Notes under the pieces: generated by a model
Databases searched by the model: none
The model's input: only the letters and a program-made list of their open reading frames with translations
Told to the model about the DNA's origin: nothing
Program-made: the position numbers and the translations under genes
Shown: piece by piece, positions 7,769-15,305 of the stretch
Layout of the letters: the number at the start of each line of letters is the position of its first letter
How positions within the stretch are numbered: the stretch's first letter is position 1
Origin: an uncultured Acidimicrobiia bacterium
Lineage (GTDB): Bacteria; Actinomycetota; Acidimicrobiia; Spongiisociales; Spongiisociaceae
Direction: 5' to 3'
Assembly: GCA_937900165.1 (NCBI GenBank)
Contig: CALCCX010000298.1
Span: 1 to 20,267 of the forward strand
DNA length: 20,267 nucleotides

Positions 7769-8632
7769 TTAGAAGCCGGGGCCCAGGTCGATGATTGATT
7801 GGCGGATCTCGGGATACTCTGACAGGTCCACGACCGAGTCGGGCGGCGGTGGATCGAAGGTGAGCTCAGTCTCGACGGCGTTTAGCCGATAGTCGATCGT
7901 CATCAGGACGTCGCGGTCTTCGGACGTTCCACTGATCCGGACTCTGAACCGTTCGATGGTCGAGCCATCCGGCGAAAGAGTGACCTCGGCGAAACCGAAA
8001 TTGTCGGTGACGTTACCTAGGTCGAGGGGCACGCTACGTCTTTCCGCGGCACTCAGCCCTGCCATGGCTGCAACGGGGTCCAGGTCGACCTCGAACGTCG
8101 TTGGATCGGTTTGGCGGGTTTCGACCGACCCTCCGAGTAGCCCGAGGGCCCCGAAGATGACAGTCGGGTCCATTGGGAGGATACCCATTTCTTGGAATTC
8201 GGAAACTGAGCCGGCGATGATTTCGGCGCCCTCCGGGAGTGGCCCGATAACCGCGTCGATGGCCGTGATCAGGTAAGCGTCCGTCCCGTTGACAATCACT
8301 CGGTTCCGGGGACTCGAACTCAACGGTGCGAAGTTGGTCAGATCCGCGAGGGCGTCCTGAAAATCGATTCGACCCGAAATGAGGTGGCCTGCTTCTAGCT
8401 CCTCATTCACTTCGACCGACAGAAACAGCTCTATGCCGACTGGGTTCAAGGTCCGGGTGGCTTCGACTTTAGGCGACCAGTCGACGTCGACGACGATTGC
8501 TTGATCGGTTTCTCCGCCGGCACAAGCTATTGCCAGAAGTGAAAGGGCGGTGAGGAGGATGGGCCTGGCGAACACCCGACCATGTTGCCACAGCGGATCG
8601 GGCAACAAATCGCTGAGCGCTCTCAGCTTCAC
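7769..8632 (-). CDS. Putative lipoprotein, LppX/LprG-like secreted lipid-binding candidate
   Basis: A 287-residue protein with a lipoprotein signal: a positively charged N-region, hydrophobic ILLTALSLLAIA and lipobox L-A-I-A-C at residues 33-37, followed by AGGETD. It should be lipidated on Cys37 and anchored to the outer face of the membrane. The rest alternates hydrophobic and polar segments like a beta-rich half-barrel, with a Pro-rich PPPPDS near the C-terminus. Size and pattern recall actinobacterial LppX/LprG/LolA-like lipoproteins, but no diagnostic motif was found, so that family is a guess. The GTG at 8632 has no clear Shine-Dalgarno. An in-frame GTG at 8575 would give a shorter, more typical signal peptide. 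It is convergent with the pirin gene. Confidence 0.75.
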   Translation of the reverse strand: MKLRALSDLLPDPLWQHGRVFARPILLTALSLLAIACAGGETDQAIVVDVDWSPKVEATRTLNPVGIELFLSVEVNEELEAGHLISGRIDFQDALADLTNFAPLSSSPRNRVIVNGTDAYLITAIDAVIGPLPEGAEIIAGSVSEFQEMGILPMDPTVIFGALGLLGGSVETRQTDPTTFEVDLDPVAAMAGLSAAERRSVPLDLGNVTDNFGFAEVTLSPDGSTIERFRVRISGTSEDRDVLMTIDYRLNAVETELTFDPPPPDSVVDLSEYPEIRQSIIDLGPGF

Positions 8633-8659
8633 TTGCGCCAGGCGACGAATTCAGCGATG

Positions 8660-9121
8660 TCAGCAGAACGAGCTCGGATAGGTTGCCTTCAGATAGCCAC
8701 CCGCCCCGACGGACTTGGTAGCGCGCAGGACGTAGTTGATCCACGCTTTGCGTTCCCAGTCAACGATCGACAGTTCCCAAACGCAGGCCACGAAATCCTG
8801 ATCGCTCACGTTGACAAGTTCCTCGCCTTCGATCTGCCAGATCTTTCGCCGCAGAATATCCTGGTCCGTCCACCAGAAAAGAATCACCCAGGTTGCCATC
8901 TCTGCGCGGTGCACGATCAAGAATCCCGCCCCGTAACCCTCGGCACCGTCCAGCGCCGCCAGTGCGGTTTCGAGCGCTACGTTCACTCTCTCCGAATCCG
9001 GCTCGCTTGGCTCTGGCGTCAACCAGTACACCTTTAGTTCCCAGTTCTCGGAGCGTGCATTGTCCATCGCCACGACATGACGCGGTTCATACACGGACAC
9101 GACTGCGGGTGTTTGAATCAC
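8660..9121 (-). CDS. Conserved hypothetical protein, translationally coupled to COG3467 gene
   Basis: A 153-residue protein of unknown function without signal peptide or membrane segments. It is unusually Trp-rich: WELKVYWL near residue 27, then TWVILFWWTD, KIWQIEG, CVWELSIVDWERKAWINYVL. These suggest a compact folded domain, but I do not recognise a named family. The GTG at 9121 overlaps the upstream gene's TGA as GTGA, and GAGGA lies 7 nt before it, so translational coupling is well supported. An ATG at 9067 is possible but lacks that context. Coupling implies it is made together with the flavin-binding protein and may act with it; that is inference. Confidence 0.78.
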   Translation of the reverse strand: MIQTPAVVSVYEPRHVVAMDNARSENWELKVYWLTPEPSEPDSERVNVALETALAALDGAEGYGAGFLIVHRAEMATWVILFWWTDQDILRRKIWQIEGEELVNVSDQDFVACVWELSIVDWERKAWINYVLRATKSVGAGGYLKATYPSSFC

Positions 9122-9777
9122 CGGCTGGTCCTCGCAAAGTTTGCGAGGTGATCTGGAACAGTGAGATCGTGAGTGAGATCCGGGTCGGCGATCGGGCTCC
9201 CGTAGGTCTCCTTGATGGGGATGACACCGGCCCAGATCGGGAGGTCGTAGTCCTCCGGTTCGTCCTTGGGTGGACCGATCCTGACCTTGGCACTCGCCTC
9301 GTCCAGTGGTAGTCGAAGTACCAATGTTCCCTTCGCCTCTTTCTCCGTTGTTTCTCGCACGTATGGCACCTGACCGGGGACGAGAGTGTCGACCAGCTTG
9401 TCCAGGGCGGCTTGCCGGTCGGCCTCGTCGGTGATCGGGATCGCTTGGCCAAATACCACCACGGAGCGATAGTTCATGGAGTGGTGGAATGCGGACCTGG
9501 CGATTACGAAACCGTCGATCAATGTCACCGTCAGGCAGATCTCGAGCCCCTCGAACTTGGCTGTCCTGAGCATACGGCTGGCCGGCGAGCCGTGAATGAG
9601 GATCGAATCGCCGTCTCTCGCGTAGAGCATTGGGATGACGACGGGAGAGCCGTCTTGCACGATGCCGACATGGCAGAGGTAGCCTTCGTCGAGGATCGCG
9701 TCGATCGTCACACGGTCATAAACGCCGCGTTCGGGTACCCGTTTGACTTCGGTACGGGCGCTGGGAGCGGCGGTCAT
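9118..9777 (-). CDS. Pyridoxamine 5'-phosphate oxidase-family flavin-binding protein (COG3467/NimA-like)
   Basis: A 219-residue split beta-barrel protein of the FMN-binding PPOX superfamily. Recognisable COG3467 segments are RVPERGVYDRVTIDAIL (13-29), LCHVGIVQDGSPVVIPMLY (34-52), HGSPASRML (62-70), ARSAFHHSMNYRSVVVFG (93-110) and LPLDEASAKVRIGPP (156-170). Such proteins bind FMN, F420 or haem and include nitroimidazole reductases; true pyridoxamine phosphate oxidase activity is not implied. I chose ATG at 9777, preceded by AGGGA about 7 nt upstream, over a start at 9828 that would run across the divergent promoter region. It is divergent from the MocR regulator at 9838, a common pairing that suggests control by it. 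Confidence 0.88.
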   Translation of the reverse strand: MTAAPSARTEVKRVPERGVYDRVTIDAILDEGYLCHVGIVQDGSPVVIPMLYARDGDSILIHGSPASRMLRTAKFEGLEICLTVTLIDGFVIARSAFHHSMNYRSVVVFGQAIPITDEADRQAALDKLVDTLVPGQVPYVRETTEKEAKGTLVLRLPLDEASAKVRIGPPKDEPEDYDLPIWAGVIPIKETYGSPIADPDLTHDLTVPDHLANFARTSR

Positions 9778-9798
9778 GGTGGGTCCCTTCGTTTGTAA

Positions 9799-9822
9799 TG
9801 CTACAATATCGGTTCTGTAGCA
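9799..9822. promoter_or_regulatory. Candidate operator: perfect inverted repeat between divergent genes
   Basis: TGCTACA at 9799-9805 is an exact inverted repeat of TGTAGCA at 9816-9822, spaced by 10 nt so that the arm centres are about 17 nt apart. It lies in the 60-nt gap between the MocR gene and the flavin-binding gene. TACAAT at 9802-9807, overlapping the left arm, could be a -10 hexamer for the regulator gene. Binding by the adjacent regulator, with autoregulation, is inferred. Confidence 0.55.
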
Positions 9823-9837
9823 AGGCAAAGGTACACC

Positions 9838-11142
9838 ATGCGAGGCTCAAGTGCAGCTGAATTGTCCGCAGATATCGAGGAGCGTATATCGCTCGGGTCG
9901 TTGCGGCCGGGTGATCGGCTGCCACCGGTGCGGGTGCTGGCCGTCGAGCTCGGGCTTGCTCCGAACACGGTGGCCGCTGCCTATCGACGACTCGGCGAGC
10001 GCGGCGTCGTGATCGGTAGAGGCCGGTCCGGTACTTTCGTAGCCTCTCGTCCACCGGTGGCCGTGCCTCTGGAGGTAGGGGTTCCAGAAGGATTGCTCGA
10101 CCTCTCGAATGGGAACCCTGATCCATCACTGCTGCCGGATCTGTCTATGGCGGCGGAGGCCTTGGGTCGCCAGGTGGTTCTCTACAGCGAGTCACCGATC
10201 GACGAATCGTTGGCAGCAGCGGGAGCAGAATGGCTGCAAGTCGACGGAATCCCCGTAGATCACATGACAGTTGTGTCCGGTGCCCTCGATGGAATCGAAC
10301 GTGTGCTTGGTGCTCATCTGCGGCCTGGCGACCGAGTAGCCGTGGAGGATCCGGCCTACGCGTCGGTGATCGACCTGCTCGGGGCGATGGGACTAGTCCC
10401 GGTTCCGGTATCCATCGATGACGAAGGCCCACTCCCGGGCCAACTGGCCGAGGGTCTCGAGCGCGGGGCGCAAGCGTTCGTCGTGACCCCACGCGCCCAG
10501 AATCCGTTCGGGAGCACTCTCAGTGTCGGGCGAGCCGTTTCGTTGCGGGAGGTTCTGGCCGAGCACCCGCGGGTGCTGGTGGTCGAAGATGACCACGCTT
10601 CGGAGGTGGCCGGGGCCAGAGTGAATGCGATCGGCCCCGGCCGAGATCGATGGGCGACGGTGCGGTCCGTCGCCAAGACCTATGGGCCCGATCTGCGGCT
10701 GGCCGTGCTGGCAGGCGACGCGGTCACCATTCGGCGTGTCGAGGGCCGCCAACGCTTGGGTCCCGGATGGGTGAGCCACATCCTTCAGCGTCTTACGGCC
10801 GCAATGCTCAGCGACCCGAAGGTGGAGTCAATGGTGCAGACTGCTGCTGGGGTCTATCGAGATCGACGGGAGGCGATCGCCCAACCGTTGCGGTCCGTTG
10901 GTATAGAGGTGCACGGTTCTTCGGGACTCAACCTTTGGATCCCGGTTCAAGATGAGGTGGGAGCAGTGGCCGGGTTGCGAGACACGGGGATTGTGGTCCG
11001 GGCCGGAGCCAGATTTCGGATTCGCAGCGCGCCCGGCATTCGGGTGACCGTCGCTTCGTTGAACGATCAGCAGGCCGAAGACGTCGTTACCGCCCTCACC
11101 AAGGTCCTCCACCCCAGCGACCCCACCACCCGCTCTGGGTGA
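9838..11142 (+). CDS. MocR-type transcription regulator (GntR wHTH plus aminotransferase-like domain)
   Basis: 434 residues. The N-terminal GntR winged helix (about 1-72) contains LRPGDRLPPVRVLAVELGLAPNTVAAAYRRL and GRGRSGTFV. The C-terminal fold-type I aminotransferase-like domain keeps the PLP lysine (K280 in VRSVAKTYGPDLRL), the PLP-ring aspartate region VVEDDHASEV (249-257) and a C-terminal arginine in the RIRSAPGIRVTV stretch. It is therefore likely a PLP-binding sensor and DNA-binding regulator rather than an enzyme. ATG at 9838 has AAAGG 7 nt upstream. It is divergent from the COG3467 gene with a perfect inverted repeat between them, so it probably regulates that gene and itself. The linker between domains is short. 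Confidence 0.92.
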   Translation: MRGSSAAELSADIEERISLGSLRPGDRLPPVRVLAVELGLAPNTVAAAYRRLGERGVVIGRGRSGTFVASRPPVAVPLEVGVPEGLLDLSNGNPDPSLLPDLSMAAEALGRQVVLYSESPIDESLAAAGAEWLQVDGIPVDHMTVVSGALDGIERVLGAHLRPGDRVAVEDPAYASVIDLLGAMGLVPVPVSIDDEGPLPGQLAEGLERGAQAFVVTPRAQNPFGSTLSVGRAVSLREVLAEHPRVLVVEDDHASEVAGARVNAIGPGRDRWATVRSVAKTYGPDLRLAVLAGDAVTIRRVEGRQRLGPGWVSHILQRLTAAMLSDPKVESMVQTAAGVYRDRREAIAQPLRSVGIEVHGSSGLNLWIPVQDEVGAVAGLRDTGIVVRAGARFRIRSAPGIRVTVASLNDQQAEDVVTALTKVLHPSDPTTRSG

Positions 11143-11285
11143 TCGAAGCCGCATCGTGTGTTCTGACACGGCTACGGGTGGCATAGCTACGCTGTGGTGG
11201 TGAGCCGAACGCACCGGGGTTTCGCATTCGGGACAAGGGAGAGCAAAAGCTGCTACTCCTGGGCCTCTGGCTTGGCACGGACCCG

Positions 11286-11798
11286 ATGATCGTCCTTCGT
11301 CGTGCCGGGTCTGCCGATTGGATGCCGGCCGCTCACATCAACGTTCGTGCCTGGCAGCACACCTATCAGGGCGTGATGAGCGACGAGTTTCTCGGCTCGA
11401 TGGTGCCGGAGGAATGGTCGGCCTGGCGGCAGGTCCGCTACCGGGACCCGCACCCAGACATGACCAACCTGATTCTGTCGAACGGCGGCCGGGTTGTGGG
11501 CTACTGCGATGTCGGCAGGTCTCGGTCGGATGAGCGAGGGGACATAACCGGCGTTGTGTACGCGATTTACGTGGATCCCGACCATCTTGGCAAAGGGATG
11601 GGAAAGCGTCTGATGATTGCCGGTCGCGCGGCACTTCGACGGCTCGGGCATCGCCGCGCCGAGCTTTGGGTCCTGGATTCAAACGAGCGGGCCCGTCGGT
11701 TCTACGCTGCGGACGGATGGAAGACAGATGGCTCGACCAAGGTCGAACACATGGGCGGTGCCGAGATCACCGAAGTTCGCTACGTGTGTGACCTTTGA
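11286..11798 (+). CDS. GNAT family N-acetyltransferase
   Basis: A 170-residue single-domain GNAT protein. The acetyl-CoA pyrophosphate loop is at residues about 92-110: VYAIYVDPDHLGKGMGKRLM, with the GxGxG-like LGKGMG at 101-106. ELWVLDSNERARRFYAADGW follows as the motif B region. The N-terminus (RRAGSADWMPAAHINVRAWQHTYQGVM) is typical of the family members near RimI/PhnO annotations. It would transfer an acetyl group to an amine; the acceptor is not predictable. The ATG at 11286 lacks a strong Shine-Dalgarno. Its TGA (11796-11798) lies 11 nt before the cupin start and touches the cupin's ribosome binding site, so the two are likely cotranscribed. Confidence 0.9.
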   Translation: MIVLRRAGSADWMPAAHINVRAWQHTYQGVMSDEFLGSMVPEEWSAWRQVRYRDPHPDMTNLILSNGGRVVGYCDVGRSRSDERGDITGVVYAIYVDPDHLGKGMGKRLMIAGRAALRRLGHRRAELWVLDSNERARRFYAADGWKTDGSTKVEHMGGAEITEVRYVCDL

Positions 11799-11809
11799 GG
11801 AGGACGTTG

Positions 11810-12199
11810 ATGGAACACACACCGGCAGAACGCATCACATGGGCCCGGGCGCCTGAGGAGAACTTCACGGGGCGGGTCTGGTTTGGGCCGCTGAGTCATG
11901 TCACCGAGGACGGGCTCAAGGCGAGCGGGGTGTATTTCGATCCGGCTGCCCGCACCGATTGGCATTCACACCCGGACGGGCAAGTGCTCTACGTGGCGAG
12001 TGGCGCCGGCCTCGTCCAGACCGAGGAGGGGGAGACGGTTGAGATCTCGGCGGGCGACGTGGTGTACGCCCCGCCAGGCGAACTTCACTGGCACGGTGCC
12101 GGGCCGGCCACGCCGATGATGCACCTGTCGCTGACGACCGGCGGCGAGACGCAATGGGAGCCCCGCAAGGTGAGCGATGAGGAGTATCGGCGCCGCTGA
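11810..12199 (+). CDS. Small single-domain cupin
   Basis: A 129-residue cupin. Motif 1 is DWHSHPDGQVLYVASGAG, with H52, H54 and Q58 as metal ligands (Gln in the usual Glu/Gln position); motif 2 is PPGELHWHGAGP, with H93 and H95. The sequence resembles cupins of the carboxymuconolactone-decarboxylase-associated type (COG1917). Catalytic or binding role is unknown. The start is well fixed: GAGGAGGA (11797-11804) lies 5 nt before ATG at 11810. It follows the GNAT gene immediately and precedes a two-component pair by 69 nt. Confidence 0.9.
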   Translation: MEHTPAERITWARAPEENFTGRVWFGPLSHVTEDGLKASGVYFDPAARTDWHSHPDGQVLYVASGAGLVQTEEGETVEISAGDVVYAPPGELHWHGAGPATPMMHLSLTTGGETQWEPRKVSDEEYRRR

Positions 12200-12268
12200 A
12201 CCTCGGCTCGGAGACCACTCCGACCGGCGTTGCTTATCTGCAGATCGGTCCGGCCGACAGGCTTGTTG

Positions 12269-13840
12269 ATGCTTCCGACAGACGAACCGCGCGTGGAGAT
12301 TGATGCCGTAGCGCTCGAGAAGAGCGAACCCATCCGTCTACTAATTGTTGAGGACCGCGACGAAGATGCGTACCTCCTCAACACCCGCCTCCAGCGCGAG
12401 TACCCGGGCGTCTTCGAGACCCAGGTCGTCCGAACCGTCCAGAGCGCGCTCGCAGTGTTGGCCGAATTGCCATTCGACGCTGTCCTACTTGACCAGAACC
12501 TTCCAGACGGACTCGGGGTCATGTCGATCGCTCAGATCCGTGAAACTGCCGATCGAATCCCGGTCATCATGTTGACGGGCGTCGTCGACGAAATGCTTGA
12601 GTTCGAAGCGCTGATCCGCGGTGCCCAGGACTACCTTCCCAAATCCGAGGCCACTGGTCCCGTCGTACGTCGAGCGGTCCTGCACGCCATTGAACGCGAG
12701 CGGCTCCAGAAAGAACTCGATGCCGCCCGCGATGAGGCTCTCATCGCCCAGCAGCAAGTTTTTGCTCACATCTCCCACGAACTCCGCAGTCCGGTGGCGG
12801 CGATGTATCACTCTGCCACCAACCTGGCTGACGGACTGTTGGGAAAGACGACGACGGCTCAGGGGGAGGCCGCTCAGATCATCGTTTCGGGCGCCAAATC
12901 CCTCCGCCGCCTGGTTGATGATCTCCTTGACACCACTCGCATCGCCGAAGGCTCGTTGGTGGTTGAGCCAGAGCGCGTGCACCTCGACGCGATCGTTCGA
13001 CAAGAGCGAGACGGCATGCGGTCGAGGTGGAACAACGGGCTGGTCTCCATCGAAGGAGTTACCGCCCGAGATCTGCCGGCGGTGTTCGCTGATCCGGTTC
13101 GCCTTCGTCAGGTGGTGGCCAACCTCCTCCACAACGCGGCCACCCACGCGCCGGGCGCCAACGTAACGGTGGAGGCGCACTGGGACCCGACCACCGCGGG
13201 CCAGGTTCTCCTGTCGATTCGCGACGATGGGCCGGGCATACCTCCCTATCTGCTGGAGCGAGTGTTCGAACGAATGTATAGGGGCGATCCGGAGACCCCT
13301 GGTCTCGGACTGGGTCTCTACCTCGCCCGCGATCTGATCGAACGTATGGGCGGCCGCATATGGGCCGAGAAGAACGGTCAAAAGGGGTCCGTGTTCCACA
13401 TCCGACTTCCGGTCCACCCGCTGGATGAGGTACTGATGCCGGTGCTCGGCCATCGGCGTTCCCAACCCGATACTGCGGCGGTGGTCATCGTTCGCTATCC
13501 GGTCGGCACAGGGGCCACGACGGTCGAGGTTGCCGCTGATACGCTTTCGGGCACGGTCCCGGATTCGATCGTTCTTGACGCCGGGCAAATTACCGGCAAG
13601 GACATCCTCGTCGCGATGGTGTTGACAGAGCGAGGCGGTGATGACATCGGGGACACTATCGGTCGGGTGCTTGGATTCGGTCGAGGAGAGGGCCAACAGC
13701 CCTCGATCGCGGTGGATGCGATCAAGATTCCTGCTCCGAAGCGTCGGGCGTTGAACGAACGGATCGACAAGGTCATTCGCGGTGTGCTTGGCGTGCTCCC
13801 CGATACTCTGGCCGAGCATCTTGGAGCCGAAGTCACCTGA
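12269..13840 (+). CDS. REC-histidine kinase hybrid with unassigned C-terminal domain
   Basis: 523 residues. An N-terminal receiver domain (about 20-140) has acidic residues E28/D29, phosphoacceptor D75 (AVLLDQNLPD), T103 and K125. A short coiled linker (ERERLQKELDAARDEA) leads to a HisKA domain with H170 (FAHISHELRSP), then HATPase_c with N-box NLLHNAATHA (285-294), G1 DDGPGIP (319-325) and GLGLGL (345-350). No membrane segment is present, so the protein is a cytoplasmic sensor, probably modulated by phosphorylation of its own receiver domain. Residues about 395-523 form an extra domain I cannot assign. ATG at 12269 is preceded by a weak AGG; the frame is open upstream to a TTG at 12230. Its TGA overlaps the next gene's ATG (TGATG), indicating coupling. 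Confidence 0.9.
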   Translation: MLPTDEPRVEIDAVALEKSEPIRLLIVEDRDEDAYLLNTRLQREYPGVFETQVVRTVQSALAVLAELPFDAVLLDQNLPDGLGVMSIAQIRETADRIPVIMLTGVVDEMLEFEALIRGAQDYLPKSEATGPVVRRAVLHAIERERLQKELDAARDEALIAQQQVFAHISHELRSPVAAMYHSATNLADGLLGKTTTAQGEAAQIIVSGAKSLRRLVDDLLDTTRIAEGSLVVEPERVHLDAIVRQERDGMRSRWNNGLVSIEGVTARDLPAVFADPVRLRQVVANLLHNAATHAPGANVTVEAHWDPTTAGQVLLSIRDDGPGIPPYLLERVFERMYRGDPETPGLGLGLYLARDLIERMGGRIWAEKNGQKGSVFHIRLPVHPLDEVLMPVLGHRRSQPDTAAVVIVRYPVGTGATTVEVAADTLSGTVPDSIVLDAGQITGKDILVAMVLTERGGDDIGDTIGRVLGFGRGEGQQPSIAVDAIKIPAPKRRALNERIDKVIRGVLGVLPDTLAEHLGAEVT

Positions 13841-14205
13841 TGGGCCGTTCGGTGTTGATCGTCGATGACGACCCGGCGCTCACCGTTGGCGTCGCGGTCC
13901 GGCTCGAGGCGTCAGGGTATGACGTGCTCGCCGCCAACGACGTACCGTCCGGTGTGACCAAGGCTCGGTACGAGGGCCCAGACGTCATTCTTCTCGACCT
14001 CGGACTGCCGGGTGGAGGCGGGATGGTTGTGCTCGAGCAACTTCAGGCTGACCCGGAAACCAGAGACATTCCGATCATTGTGATGTCGGCCCGCCACAAA
14101 TCGGAAGGCCAAGCAGCAGTGGAGGCCGGCGCAGACGTCTTCCTCCAGAAGCCGGTCGAGAACCGGCGCCTCCTGTACGCCTTGAACTCACTGATCGATG
14201 GCTAG
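13840..14205 (+). CDS. Single-domain response regulator (CheY-like)
   Basis: A 121-residue stand-alone receiver: acidic pair D10/D11 (LIVDDDPAL), phosphoacceptor D53 (VILLDLGLP), S83 in IVMSAR, and K104 (LQKP). There is no output domain, so it must act by protein contact, for example as a phosphorelay intermediate with the kinase's receiver or on a separate partner. The start codon overlaps the kinase stop by one base (TGATG). It ends 21 nt from the convergent LLM gene, and I see no clear terminator in that gap. Confidence 0.93.
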   Translation: MGRSVLIVDDDPALTVGVAVRLEASGYDVLAANDVPSGVTKARYEGPDVILLDLGLPGGGGMVVLEQLQADPETRDIPIIVMSARHKSEGQAAVEAGADVFLQKPVENRRLLYALNSLIDG

Positions 14206-14226
14206 GTGCTGTTGCCCCGTGGATGG

Positions 14227-15237
14227 TCAGCCATTGATGGCCGGGATGACCTGGTCGCCATAGGCGCGCAGGGTGGCCTCTTCATCATCGTGCATCAGGT
14301 AGATTCCGAACTGGTCGACGCCTAGACCTTTCAGCTGGGTGAGTTTGGCAATGTGGTCCTCGGCGGATCCGAGCACGCAAAATCGATCGACGATCTCGTC
14401 GGGGACGAAATCCGTGGACGGGTTGCCGGCCTTGCCATGGTGGGCGTAGTCATAGCCCTCACGAGCCGCGATGTAGTCGGCCAACACCTTCGGAATCTTG
14501 GAAGTGTCATCGCTCCCGTAGCGCTTGACCATGTCATGCACGTGATTGCCCACCATGCCGCCGAACCAGCGAAGTTGCTCGCGCTGGTGGGCGATGTCGT
14601 CACCCACGTAGTCAGGAGCCACCACGCAGATGCTGATGTCGTCTGGTTTGCGGCCCTCGTCCACGGCCGCGGCGCGCACCGCAGCCATCGTCCATTCGAG
14701 GATCTGGGGATCGGCGAGCTGGAGGATGAAACCGTCCGCGTGGCGACCCACCGTATCCAGCGCTTTTGGCCCGTACCCTGCCCCCCACATCGGCAGGTCC
14801 CATCCGCCCTCTGGGATCCAGGGGAATTTGACAGGGGTGCCGTTCAAATCGACCTCCTGGCCGGCCACCAGTTCCTTGATGACCTTCATCGATTTGGCCA
14901 TGTTTGCAAGGGTGTAGGGCTTCTTGCCAATCACCCGCAGCGCCGAGTCGCCCCGACCCATCCCACAGATGGGGCGGGGTCCGAACATGTCGTTGAGTGT
15001 GGCGAACAGCGAGGCGAGCACGGTCCAGTCTCGGGTGCCTGGATTGGTGACCATCGGGCCGACGATCATTCTTTCGGTCTGGGCGAGTATCTGCGAGTAG
15101 ATGACGAACGGCTCCTGCCAGAGTACGTGCGAGTCGAAGGTCCACGCGTACGAAAACCCGTTCGCCTCACCGAGTTTGGCCAACTCGATCACCCGCCGCG
15201 CCGGCGGATCCGTCTGCAACACAACCCCAAAGTCCAT
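14227..15237 (-). CDS. Luciferase-like (LLM) flavin/F420-dependent oxidoreductase, TIGR03842-like
   Basis: A 336-residue TIM-barrel LLM protein: MDFGVVLQTDPPARRVIELAKLGE at the N-terminus, SYAWTFDSHVLWQEPF, VGPMVTNPGTRD, CGMGRGDSALR and ADGFILQLADPQ. It resembles the CPS_4043/TIGR03842 group of putative F420-dependent oxidoreductases; whether it uses F420, FMN or NADPH cannot be decided from sequence. It lies at the downstream end of a pyrimidine/beta-alanine catabolic locus, separated by the DUF559 gene. LLM enzymes include RutA, which opens the uracil ring, so a role in pyrimidine-derived substrates is a reasonable but unproven idea. ATG at 15237 has AAGGAAGG about 9 nt upstream. That Shine-Dalgarno overlaps the outer arm of palindrome copy B. 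Confidence 0.87.
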   Translation of the reverse strand: MDFGVVLQTDPPARRVIELAKLGEANGFSYAWTFDSHVLWQEPFVIYSQILAQTERMIVGPMVTNPGTRDWTVLASLFATLNDMFGPRPICGMGRGDSALRVIGKKPYTLANMAKSMKVIKELVAGQEVDLNGTPVKFPWIPEGGWDLPMWGAGYGPKALDTVGRHADGFILQLADPQILEWTMAAVRAAAVDEGRKPDDISICVVAPDYVGDDIAHQREQLRWFGGMVGNHVHDMVKRYGSDDTSKIPKVLADYIAAREGYDYAHHGKAGNPSTDFVPDEIVDRFCVLGSAEDHIAKLTQLKGLGVDQFGIYLMHDDEEATLRAYGDQVIPAING

Positions 15238-15246
15238 ATGGAACCC

Positions 15247-15290
15247 TTCCTTAGGCTCTAGTGCGGATATATCCGCACTAGAGCCGAACG
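15247..15290. repeat. Palindromic element, copy B (between DUF559 and LLM genes)
   Basis: A perfect 32-nt dyad at 15254-15285. The left arm GGCTC-TAG-TGCGGAT pairs with ATCCGCA-CTA-GAGCC around a central AT. The outer TTCCTTA (15247-15253) matches copy A; the right outer flank is degenerate (GAACG without the TAAG). On the minus strand the hairpin would lie just upstream of the LLM gene's AAGGAAGG ribosome binding site and just after the DUF559 stop, so it could terminate DUF559 transcription or influence LLM translation. Confidence 0.88.
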
Positions 15291-15305
15291 TTCAGTAGTT
15301 GGAGG

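Noticed and set aside
11127..11141. CACCC/GGGTG hairpin at the end of the MocR gene as a terminator
   Set aside because: Five base pairs only, inside the coding end, with no U-tract; too weak to call.
12485..13819. A 444-residue frame antisense to the histidine kinase
   Set aside because: The kinase carries every expected motif; the antisense frame is composition-driven with no recognisable domain or ribosome binding site.
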